Assembly: GCA_002862805.1 (NCBI GenBank) | Contig: PKEA01000048.1 | Location: 1-52,071, forward strand | DNA length: 52,071 nt | Source of the DNA: Flavobacteriaceae bacterium | GTDB taxonomy: Bacteria; Bacteroidota; Bacteroidia; Flavobacteriales; Flavobacteriaceae | Direction: 5' to 3' | Shown: positions 45,260-52,071 of the stretch, piece by piece | Numbering within the stretch: position 1 is the first letter of the stretch | Layout of the letters: each line of letters starts with the position of its first letter | The notes under the pieces: model-generated | The model's database searches: none | What the model was told of the DNA's origin: nothing | What the model saw: only the letters and a program-made list of their open reading frames with translations | Made by a program: the position numbers and the translations under genes

Positions 45260-45817
45260 ATGAAAACTATAAAATCAATTTTTTCAGTACTAGTTTTAAC
45301 ATTGTCTTTTACAACATTCACTTCTTGTGATGTTGAACCTTTAGATAATGCAATAGATGTTAACAATGGAGGTGGTTCAGGAACTGTTGTAACAAGTTTT
45401 ACTGCAAAAGTAAATGGAGCTGATTTTGTTGCAAGTTCTGAATCAATCATTGGAGATTATTCACCTTCTTCTTTTGGTAATGAGCTAGTAATATCTGGTT
45501 CTACTTCTACTGGGAAAAACATTAGTATTACTGTTATTAATCCAGCTGTAGCTACTTTCCCAGCGAGTTTTAATGTTAACAATTTAACTTTATTACAATA
45601 TTTAGATTCTTCTTTGGGGACAAATGGTGGTTTTACTTCGTATAATCAAACAACCGATGTTTCTACAGGAACAGTAACTATAACTCACTTTGACACCGTA
45701 AATAATAAAGTTTCAGGTACATTTAGCTTTACAGCTTATAACTCAACAGATACAAGTACTAGATCAATAACTAATGGTGTTTTTAACAACATTTCATTTG
45801 ATAATTCTGTTAACTAG
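45260..45817 (+). CDS. DUF6252-like lipoprotein
   Basis: A 185-residue lipoprotein (lipobox FTSC, then a Gly/Asn-rich linker). The mature part begins TSFTAKVNGADFVAS and continues as a beta-sandwich with Ser/Thr-rich strands. It ends with the pattern VSGTFSFTAYN...ITNGVFNNISF, typical of the DUF6252 family of Bacteroidota. The function is unknown. It has its own promoter box and terminator. Confidence 0.82.
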   Translation: MKTIKSIFSVLVLTLSFTTFTSCDVEPLDNAIDVNNGGGSGTVVTSFTAKVNGADFVASSESIIGDYSPSSFGNELVISGSTSTGKNISITVINPAVATFPASFNVNNLTLLQYLDSSLGTNGGFTSYNQTTDVSTGTVTITHFDTVNNKVSGTFSFTAYNSTDTSTRSITNGVFNNISFDNSVN

Positions 45818-45840
45818 TTTTAACTTAATGTAAAAATCAT

Positions 45841-45868
45841 ATCCCGATATAAATATCGGGATTTTTTA
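45841..45868 (+). terminator. Rho-independent terminator
   Basis: ATCCCGATAT and ATATCGGGAT form a 10-base perfect stem, followed by TTTTTT. Confidence 0.9.
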
Positions 45869-46012
45869 TGGCATAAAACTTGACCTTATAATGTGTAGAA
45901 ATTGATGTTTTTATGTGTTTTGACATTGATATACAGTTATTTATGTAAATCAATTAAAAATTTTATTTCTCACAAAAATTATGTTTAATGACAAAATGAC
46001 TTTAAAATAGAT

Positions 46013-48466
46013 ATGTCTAATCAAAAAATACTTACGCTTGACAATTTGTCACTGCAAGAAATAAATTCAGATGCTGAATTAATTCCTCTTTTAACACCAG
46101 AGGATGAGGAAGAAATGAATAAAGAAGAATTGCCTTTAGATTTACCAATACTTTCGTTAAGAAATATGGTTTTATTTCCTGGAGTTGTAATACCTATTAC
46201 TGCAGGAAGAGATAAATCAATAAAATTAATAAACGACGCTAATGCAAGTGGTAAAGTTATAGGTGTTGTTGCTCAAATTGATGAAAGTGTTGAAGAGCCT
46301 ACACCAAACGATGTTCATAAAATAGGAACGGTTGCACGCATTATTCGTGTTTTAAAAATGCCAGATGGTAATACAACAGTTATACTTCAAGGTAAAAAAA
46401 GGTTTGAAATAGATACTTTTACCCAAGAAGAACCTTATATGAAAGCAACAATAAAAGAAGTTGCCGAAGATAGACCAGAAAATAATGATATTGAGTTTAA
46501 TTCTATTGTCGATTCTATTAAAGAGTTAGCAATAGAAATAATAAAGGAAAGTCCAAATATCCCATCAGAAGCTACATTTGCGATTAAAAATATCGAATCA
46601 AATCCGTTTTTAATCAACTTTGTTTCTTCAAACATGAACCTTTCTGTTATTGATAAACAAAATCTGTTATCAATTCATAATTTAAAAGAAAGAGCATTGG
46701 AAACGTTGCGCTTCATGAATTTAGAATTACAAAAATTAGAACTTAAAAACGATATTCAGTCTAAAGTTCGTTTTGATTTAGATCAGCAACAACGCGAATA
46801 TTTCTTACAGCAACAAATGAAAACAATCCAAGAAGAACTGGGTGGTGTTTCTCATGATGCTGAAATAGATGAAATGCGTGAGAAAGCAAAACTTAAAAAA
46901 TGGGACGAAAAAACAGGAACTCATTTTAATAAAGAATTGTCAAAATTACAACGAACAAACCCAAATTCGCCTGATTTTGGGATTCAACGTAATTATCTTG
47001 AATTGTTCTTGGAATTACCTTGGAATGAATTTTCAAAAGATAATTTTGACTTAAAACGCGCTCAAAAAATATTAGATAGAGATCATCACGGTTTAGATGA
47101 TGTTAAAAAACGTATTATAGAACATTTAGCAGTTCTTAAATTGCGTAACGATATGAAATCGCCTATTATTTGTTTATATGGTCCTCCAGGAGTTGGTAAA
47201 ACATCTATTGGAAAATCAATTGCAGAAGCATTAGGTAGAGAATATGTTAGAATTTCATTAGGTGGTTTACGTGATGAAGCAGAAATAAGAGGACATAGAA
47301 AAACATACATTGGTGCAATGCCAGGAAGAATTATTCAATCTATTAAGAAAGCAAAAACTTCAAATCCGGTTTTTGTTTTAGATGAAATTGATAAATTATC
47401 AACCAGTCATAATGGAGATCCATCTTCTGCATTATTAGAAGTTTTAGATCCAGAACAAAATGCTGATTTTCACGATAATTTCCTAGAAATGGGTTATGAT
47501 TTATCTAAAGTAATGTTTATTGCTACATCAAATAGTTTATCAACCATTCAGCCTGCTTTACGCGACAGAATGGAAATTATTAACATGTCTGGTTATACTA
47601 TTGAAGAAAAAGTAGAAATTGCTAAAAAACATTTGTTACCAAAGCAATTAAAAGAACATGGTTTAAAACCTACGGACTTACAAATTGACAAAAAACAATT
47701 AGAAAAAATTGTAGTAGGATATACACGTGAATCTGGAGTTAGAGGATTAGAAAAGAAAATTGCTCAAATGGTTCGACACGCTGCTAAATCTATTGCAATG
47801 GAGGAGGAGTATAATGTAAAAGTTACAAATGAAGATATTATCAATGTTCTTAAAGCTCCGCGACTAGAAAGAGATAAGTATGAGAATAATGATGTTGCTG
47901 GTGTAGTAACTGGTTTAGCATGGACTTCTGTAGGAGGTGATATTTTATTTATAGAATCTTCTGTTTCTAAAGGTAAAGGTACAATGAGTATGACAGGTAA
48001 TTTAGGAACTGTAATGAAGGAATCGGTTACAATTGCTTTAGAATATATTCGTTCGAATGCTGATTCACTTTCAATAGCACCAGAAGTTTTAACATCAAAT
48101 AATATACATATTCACGTTCCATCTGGCGCTACACCAAAAGACGGACCAAGTGCTGGTATTGCAATGTTAACTTCTATGGTATCTACATTCACTCAGAAAA
48201 AAGTAAAAAAAGGGTTGGCAATGACTGGTGAGATTACTTTAAGAGGCAAAGTATTGCCTGTAGGTGGAATTAAAGAAAAAATTCTAGCAGCAAAAAGAGC
48301 AAACATTAAAGAAATTATTCTTTGTGAAGAAAATAAAAGCGATATTGAGGAAATTAATCCCGATTATTTAAAAGGACTTACGTTTCATTATGTAAATAGA
48401 ATGAGCGAAGTTATTGATATTGCTATCACAGATCAAAAAGTAAAAAATGCTAAAAAACTTAGTTAA
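46013..48466 (+). CDS. lon: ATP-dependent protease Lon
   Basis: An 817-residue enzyme with the three Lon parts. The N-terminal substrate domain (LPILSLRNMVLFPGVVIPI) is followed by a helical linker. The AAA+ module has Walker A GPPGVGKTS (about 390-398) and Walker B VFVLDEIDK. The protease domain carries the Ser713/Lys756 dyad in PKDGPSAGIAM and GGIKEKILAAK. It degrades misfolded and regulatory proteins in the cytoplasm. The 145 bases upstream contain no strong TAnnTTTG box (only TATGTTTA at 45980-45987), so a different sigma factor or a weaker promoter may drive it. A hairpin terminator follows. Confidence 0.97.
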   Translation: MSNQKILTLDNLSLQEINSDAELIPLLTPEDEEEMNKEELPLDLPILSLRNMVLFPGVVIPITAGRDKSIKLINDANASGKVIGVVAQIDESVEEPTPNDVHKIGTVARIIRVLKMPDGNTTVILQGKKRFEIDTFTQEEPYMKATIKEVAEDRPENNDIEFNSIVDSIKELAIEIIKESPNIPSEATFAIKNIESNPFLINFVSSNMNLSVIDKQNLLSIHNLKERALETLRFMNLELQKLELKNDIQSKVRFDLDQQQREYFLQQQMKTIQEELGGVSHDAEIDEMREKAKLKKWDEKTGTHFNKELSKLQRTNPNSPDFGIQRNYLELFLELPWNEFSKDNFDLKRAQKILDRDHHGLDDVKKRIIEHLAVLKLRNDMKSPIICLYGPPGVGKTSIGKSIAEALGREYVRISLGGLRDEAEIRGHRKTYIGAMPGRIIQSIKKAKTSNPVFVLDEIDKLSTSHNGDPSSALLEVLDPEQNADFHDNFLEMGYDLSKVMFIATSNSLSTIQPALRDRMEIINMSGYTIEEKVEIAKKHLLPKQLKEHGLKPTDLQIDKKQLEKIVVGYTRESGVRGLEKKIAQMVRHAAKSIAMEEEYNVKVTNEDIINVLKAPRLERDKYENNDVAGVVTGLAWTSVGGDILFIESSVSKGKGTMSMTGNLGTVMKESVTIALEYIRSNADSLSIAPEVLTSNNIHIHVPSGATPKDGPSAGIAMLTSMVSTFTQKKVKKGLAMTGEITLRGKVLPVGGIKEKILAAKRANIKEIILCEENKSDIEEINPDYLKGLTFHYVNRMSEVIDIAITDQKVKNAKKLS

Positions 48467-48487
48467 TTATTAAACTTATAATATTCA

Positions 48488-48526
48488 AAATTCCAACTAA
48501 AATATTTAGTTGGAATTTGTTTTTTA
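48488..48526 (+). terminator. Terminator of lon
   Basis: AAATTCCAACTAAA and TTTAGTTGGAATTT form a 14-base stem with a three-base loop, followed by GTTTTTT. Confidence 0.9.
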
Positions 48527-48544
48527 TATATTGCTTTATAATTT

Positions 48545-48552
48545 TATCTTCG
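48545..48552 (+). promoter_or_regulatory. Putative -7 box of porQ
   Basis: TATCTTCG differs from TAnnTTTG at one base, 33 bases before the porQ start. Confidence 0.4.
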
Positions 48553-48585
48553 CACATGCGTTATAGCTTTTAGAATTACATTTAA

Positions 48586-49605
48586 ATGAACAAAAAACTG
48601 TTGCTGTTTACTCTTTTGCTTATTTCTTCCACAATGATGGGGCAAATAGGTGGTAAGTATGTATATCAGTTTTTAAATTTAGTTCAATCTCCACGTCAAG
48701 CGGCTTTAGGAGGAAAAACAGTTACAGTGGTAGACTATGATGTGAATCAAGTATTCTATAACCCAGCAACTATTAATGGTAAAATGCATAATAGATTAGC
48801 TGTTAATTATAGTAATTACTATGGGGAAGTAACTTACGGTACTGCTGCTTATGCTTATACCTGGGACAGACATCTTCAAACTTTTCACGCAGGTGTTAGT
48901 TATGTAAACTATGGAACTTTTGAAGGAAGAGATGAATTAGGTAACTTAACTTCTGACTTTACTGGTAGTGAAGCTGCTCTTTCTTTAGGTTATGCTTATA
49001 ATATTCCTTGGACAGATATGTTTATAGGTGCTAATGTAAAACTAATTTCTTCAACTTTAGAAATGTATAATTCATGGGGAACTGCAGTAGACTTAGGTTT
49101 TCTTTATGTAGATTATAAAAATGATATTAATTATGGATTATCAGTTCGAAATTTAGGATTTCAATTAAAACCATATGCAGATACAAATGAAAAATTACCT
49201 TTATCTATTGATGCAGGAATTTCTCAGTTAATGGAAAATGTTCCTATTCGTTGGCACTTAACATTAGAAAATTTACAACAATGGAATATTGCTTTTTCAA
49301 ACCCTAATAGAGGAGAATCTACTTTAGATGGAGAAACTAAAGAAGAGAAAGTATCTTTTTTTAATAATGCATTACGCCATGTAATTGTTGGAGCAGAGCT
49401 TTTCCCTGAAAAAGGGTTTAATATTCGACTTGGATATAATTTTAGAAGAGGCGAAGAGCTTAGAATAGTAGATCAAAGAAATTTTTCTGGAATATCAGCT
49501 GGTTTCGGATTAAGATTTAATAAAATACGAATAGATTATTCTTATTCAAAATATACAGTTGCGGCAAACACAAGTTTGTTTGGTATAATGATTAATTTAG
49601 ATTAA
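48586..49605 (+). CDS. porQ: Type IX secretion system protein PorQ
   Basis: A 339-residue outer-membrane barrel protein with a signal peptide (ending near MMGQIGG). The mature N-terminus GGKYVYQFLNLVQSPRQAALGG and the early block NQVFYNPATING mark the PorV/PorQ group, and the length and gene order (before cmk) favour PorQ. In the type IX system PorQ works with PorU/PorZ at the cell surface attachment step. It ends two bases before cmk, so they share a transcript. Confidence 0.9.
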   Translation: MNKKLLLFTLLLISSTMMGQIGGKYVYQFLNLVQSPRQAALGGKTVTVVDYDVNQVFYNPATINGKMHNRLAVNYSNYYGEVTYGTAAYAYTWDRHLQTFHAGVSYVNYGTFEGRDELGNLTSDFTGSEAALSLGYAYNIPWTDMFIGANVKLISSTLEMYNSWGTAVDLGFLYVDYKNDINYGLSVRNLGFQLKPYADTNEKLPLSIDAGISQLMENVPIRWHLTLENLQQWNIAFSNPNRGESTLDGETKEEKVSFFNNALRHVIVGAELFPEKGFNIRLGYNFRRGEELRIVDQRNFSGISAGFGLRFNKIRIDYSYSKYTVAANTSLFGIMINLD

Positions 49606-49607
49606 AA

Positions 49608-50297
49608 TTGAAAAAAATTACAATTGCAATAGACGGATTTTCGTCAACAGGAAAAAGTACTTTAGCTAAACAGTTGGCAAAGGAATTAGGTTATGCATAT
49701 GTCGATACAGGAGCAATGTATCGTGCTGTAACCTATTTTGCAATGAAAAATAATTGGGTTTCTGAAACTAACCTAAATACTATTGAAGTAATTAAAAATT
49801 TATCAAATATAAATTTAGAATTTCGTTTTAATGAGCAATTAGGTTTTGCTGAGATGTTTTTAAATAATGTAAATGTAGAAAACGAAATCCGTACAATTGA
49901 AGTTTCAAGATGTGTAAGTAAAATAGCTGAAATTTCCGAAGTTAGGACAATCTTGGTTAAGCAACAACAACAAATGGGTAAAAATAAAGCGGTAGTAATG
50001 GACGGAAGAGATATTGGAACCGTTGTTTTTCCAGATGCTGAACTTAAATTATTCATGACCGCTTCAGCACAAACAAGAGCGCAACGCCGTTTTGATGAAT
50101 TAGTAGAAAAGGGACAAATGATTACTTTCGAAGATGTTTTGCAAAATGTTCAAGAAAGAGATTATATAGATACGCACAGAGACGATTCTCCATTAGTTAA
50201 AGCTTCAGATGCAATAGAAATAGATAATTCTTCAATGTCTAAAGACGAACAGTTTAACCTAGTTTTATTAATGGTAAACGAGAAATTAAACCTATAA
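49608..50297 (+). CDS. cmk: Cytidylate kinase
   Basis: A 229-residue nucleoside monophosphate kinase. The P-loop GFSSTGKST follows the start, then YVDTGAMYRAVT (CMP site), MDGRDIGTVVFPDAELK and the lid region SAQTRAQRRFDEL. It phosphorylates CMP/dCMP. The start codon is TTG at 49608, since the protein begins MKKITIAIDG at exactly the family's usual N-terminus and no ATG is nearby. It is co-transcribed with porQ; rpsA follows with its own promoter, as cmk-rpsA neighbourhoods often do. Confidence 0.95.
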   Translation: MKKITIAIDGFSSTGKSTLAKQLAKELGYAYVDTGAMYRAVTYFAMKNNWVSETNLNTIEVIKNLSNINLEFRFNEQLGFAEMFLNNVNVENEIRTIEVSRCVSKIAEISEVRTILVKQQQQMGKNKAVVMDGRDIGTVVFPDAELKLFMTASAQTRAQRRFDELVEKGQMITFEDVLQNVQERDYIDTHRDDSPLVKASDAIEIDNSSMSKDEQFNLVLLMVNEKLNL

Positions 50298-50328
50298 TAA
50301 TTTCATCTAATTTTTCTTTACTTAAGTT

Positions 50329-50359
50329 TTTGTAAATCAAAAATATAGTAGTACCTTTG
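50329..50359 (+). promoter_or_regulatory. Promoter of rpsA
   Basis: TTTG at 50329-50332, a 19-base spacer, then TACCTTTG at 50352-50359. It fits the full Bacteroidota promoter consensus. Transcription would start near 50365. Confidence 0.85.
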
Positions 50360-50364
50360 CGCAC

Positions 50365-50479
50365 CTTTTGGCGGTATTGGGTTTCCAATAAGGTTTAAAC
50401 TATATAATTTAACGCTTCTGTTGTTGTCAAAACCGATATAAACCTATTGAATAACACAGAATACAAATTTTTTATCAGC
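50365..50479 (+). promoter_or_regulatory. Structured 5' leader of rpsA
   Basis: An untranslated leader of about 115 bases. TATTGG (50375-50380) pairs with CCAATA (50385-50390) across a GTTT loop. Alternatively CAAT-A-AGGTTTA (50386-50397) pairs with TAAACCTATTG (50439-50449), with one bulged A. The two structures share CAATA and exclude each other. S1 genes are commonly autoregulated by their product, so a control role is plausible but inferred. Confidence 0.5.
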
Positions 50480-52071
50480 ATGTCTGAAATTAATAAAGAA
50501 CAAGAAGAGTTTTTAGCAAATTTTAACTGGCATAATTACCAAGAAGGTATTGATGTTGTAGATGACAAAAACTTACAAGAATTTGAAGATTTAGTAACAA
50601 AAACTTTTATCTCTACTGATGATGCAGAAGTAGTAGAAGGTGTAGTAGTAAGAATCACTGATAGAGATGCTATCGTTGATATCAATGCTAAATCTGAAGG
50701 TGTAATTTCTTTAAACGAATTCCGTTACAATCCAAACTTAAAAGTTGGAGATAAGGTAGAAGTGCTTATCGATGTTCGTGAAGACAAAACAGGTCAATTA
50801 GTATTATCTCACAGAAAAGCGAGAACTATTAAAGCTTGGGATAGAGTTATTGCTGCTCATGAGTCTGGAGAAATCGTTAATGGTTTCGTTAAATGTAGAA
50901 CTAAAGGTGGAATGATCGTTGATGTATTTGGTATTGAAGCTTTCTTACCAGGTTCTCAAATTGATGTTAAGCCAATTAGAGATTACGATCAATATGTAAA
51001 CAAAACTATGGAGTTTAAAGTTGTGAAAATCAACCACGAATTCAAAAACGTAGTAGTTTCTCATAAAGCGCTTATTGAAGCGGATATTGAAATCCAGAAA
51101 AAAGAAATCATTGGTCAATTAGAAAAAGGACAAGTATTAGAAGGTGTTGTTAAAAACATTACTTCTTATGGTGTGTTTATTGACTTAGGTGGTGTAGATG
51201 GATTAATCCATATTACAGATCTTTCTTGGTCAAGAATTAATCACCCAAGTGAAGTTCTTGAATTAGATCAAAAATTAAACGTAGTAATCCTTGATTTCGA
51301 TGATGAGAAAACAAGAATTCAATTAGGTTTAAAACAATTAAACGCTCATCCATGGGATGCTTTAGATGCTAATTTAGCTATTGGTGATAAAGTAAAAGGT
51401 AAAGTAGTTGTTTTAGCTGATTATGGTGCGTTTATCGAAGTTGCAGAAGGTGTTGAAGGTTTAATTCACGTTTCTGAAATGTCTTGGTCTACTCATTTAC
51501 GTTCAGCTCAAGATTTCATGAAAATTGGAGATGAGGTTGAAGCAGTTGTTTTAACTTTAGATAGAGATGACCGTAAAATGTCATTAGGTATCAAACAATT
51601 AACTCAAGATCCTTGGACTGATATTACAGCTAAGTACCCAGTTGGTTCTAACCATAATGGTATTGTAAGAAACTTTACAAACTTTGGTGTATTTGTTGAA
51701 TTAGAAGAAGGAATTGACGGTTTAGTTTATATTTCTGATTTATCTTGGACTAAGAAAATCAAGCACCCATCTGAATTTGTAAACGTTGGAGACAAAATGG
51801 ATGTTGTGGTATTAGAATTAGATGTTGAAGGACGTAAATTATCTTTAGGTCACAAACAAACGACTGCTAATCCATGGGATAAGTATGAAGATGCATTTGC
51901 TGAAGGTACTATCCACAACGGAGAAATCTCTGAAATCGTAGACAAAGGTGCTACAGTTGAATTCGGAGAAGATATCGTTGCTTTCATTCCTACACGTCAC
52001 TTAGAAAAAGAAGATGGTAAGAAATTGAAAAAAGGAGAAAGTGCTGACTTTAAAGTTATTGAATTCAATAA
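50480..52071 (+). CDS. rpsA: 30S ribosomal protein S1, 5' part (truncated by window end)
   Basis: An open frame of 530 codons running off the window without a stop. It starts ATG TCT GAA at 50480 after a structured leader. Six S1 RNA-binding domains are visible, beginning at about residues 54, 130, 217, 302, 389 and 475 (for example EGVVKNITSYGVFIDLGG, KGKVVVLADYGAFIEV and NGIVRNFTNFGVFVEL). S1 helps the small subunit bind mRNA, which matters in a lineage with few Shine-Dalgarno sequences. Codon use is richer in C-ending codons (ATC, AAC, TTC) than in neighbouring genes, as expected for a highly expressed protein. Confidence 0.96.
   Translation, partial: MSEINKEQEEFLANFNWHNYQEGIDVVDDKNLQEFEDLVTKTFISTDDAEVVEGVVVRITDRDAIVDINAKSEGVISLNEFRYNPNLKVGDKVEVLIDVREDKTGQLVLSHRKARTIKAWDRVIAAHESGEIVNGFVKCRTKGGMIVDVFGIEAFLPGSQIDVKPIRDYDQYVNKTMEFKVVKINHEFKNVVVSHKALIEADIEIQKKEIIGQLEKGQVLEGVVKNITSYGVFIDLGGVDGLIHITDLSWSRINHPSEVLELDQKLNVVILDFDDEKTRIQLGLKQLNAHPWDALDANLAIGDKVKGKVVVLADYGAFIEVAEGVEGLIHVSEMSWSTHLRSAQDFMKIGDEVEAVVLTLDRDDRKMSLGIKQLTQDPWTDITAKYPVGSNHNGIVRNFTNFGVFVELEEGIDGLVYISDLSWTKKIKHPSEFVNVGDKMDVVVLELDVEGRKLSLGHKQTTANPWDKYEDAFAEGTIHNGEISEIVDKGATVEFGEDIVAFIPTRHLEKEDGKKLKKGESADFKVIEFN

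Noticed and set aside
45920..45947. TTGACA followed by a TATGTA-like box before lon, resembling an E. coli-type promoter
   Set aside because: Bacteroidota primary sigma factors use TTG/TAnnTTTG; the match is short and can arise by chance in this AT-rich DNA.

Overview
The window looks like a chromosomal segment from a member of the Flavobacteriaceae (Flavobacterium-like, phylum Bacteroidota). The reasons are: very AT-rich DNA; intergenic -7 boxes of the Bacteroidota type TAnnTTTG, three of them with a TTG exactly 19 bases upstream; almost no Shine-Dalgarno sequences before start codons; lipoproteins and outer-membrane proteins typical of the group (TonB-plug/beta-barrel proteins with carboxypeptidase-like regulatory domains, an OmpA-family lipoprotein, a DUF6252-like lipoprotein); and a PorQ-type component of the type IX secretion system. 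No prophage, CRISPR array, tRNA gene or intact insertion sequence was recognised. Most of the window is core chromosome.

Layout. 1-110: 3' end of a 5S rRNA gene and its terminator. 111-1390: a variable stretch with a MORN-like membrane-anchored protein and a structured intergenic element (about 1258-1350). 1394-6570: a small membrane protein, a large outer-membrane beta-barrel protein, an ArsC-like reductase, and an overlapping CPBP protease-menE pair. 6560-6676: a MITE-like inverted-repeat element that supplies the last codons and stop of menE. 6755-13352: leftward genes for an M1 aminopeptidase, an RluA-type pseudouridine synthase, a cysteine-rich lipoprotein, an acyl-CoA carboxylase beta subunit, and prfB with an intact programmed +1 frameshift. 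13402-19159: threonine aldolase, YbaB, oligopeptidase B, a cysteine synthase-family enzyme and a nitronate monooxygenase. 19208-21163: a carboxypeptidase-regulatory-domain protein, glutaminyl-peptide cyclotransferase and the SRP RNA gene. 21228-28585: an enolase-superfamily epimerase, an SDR, a beta-barrel protein, a small transaldolase, a Cys-less thioredoxin-fold lipoprotein, an ABC-F protein and an OmpA lipoprotein. 28660-33182: a glycosyltransferase, an HsdR-N nuclease-like protein, holA, a small membrane protein and EttA. 33261-42901: a hybrid histidine kinase, TauE/SafE, a DEAD-box helicase, two histidine-degradation genes (hutG, hutI) separated by an opposite-strand coiled-coil gene, CorA and an alpha/beta hydrolase. 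43025-52071: an M48 lipoprotein protease, an MFS transporter, a DUF6252-like lipoprotein, Lon, porQ, cmk and the 5' part of rpsA.

Functional links. hutI and hutG are the third and fourth steps of histidine catabolism. menE (menaquinone) overlaps a CPBP protease gene. prfB, holA, ettA, rpsA, cmk, ybaB and the SRP RNA are information-processing genes. Lon, the M48, M1, S9 and CPBP enzymes form a notable collection of proteolytic functions without being one operon. Many convergent gene pairs share one symmetrical (bidirectional) hairpin terminator. The least explained elements are the MITE-like element, the structured element near 1300, the rpsA leader with two mutually exclusive pairings, and the cysteine-rich lipoprotein. 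I did not find a convincing new multi-gene system.
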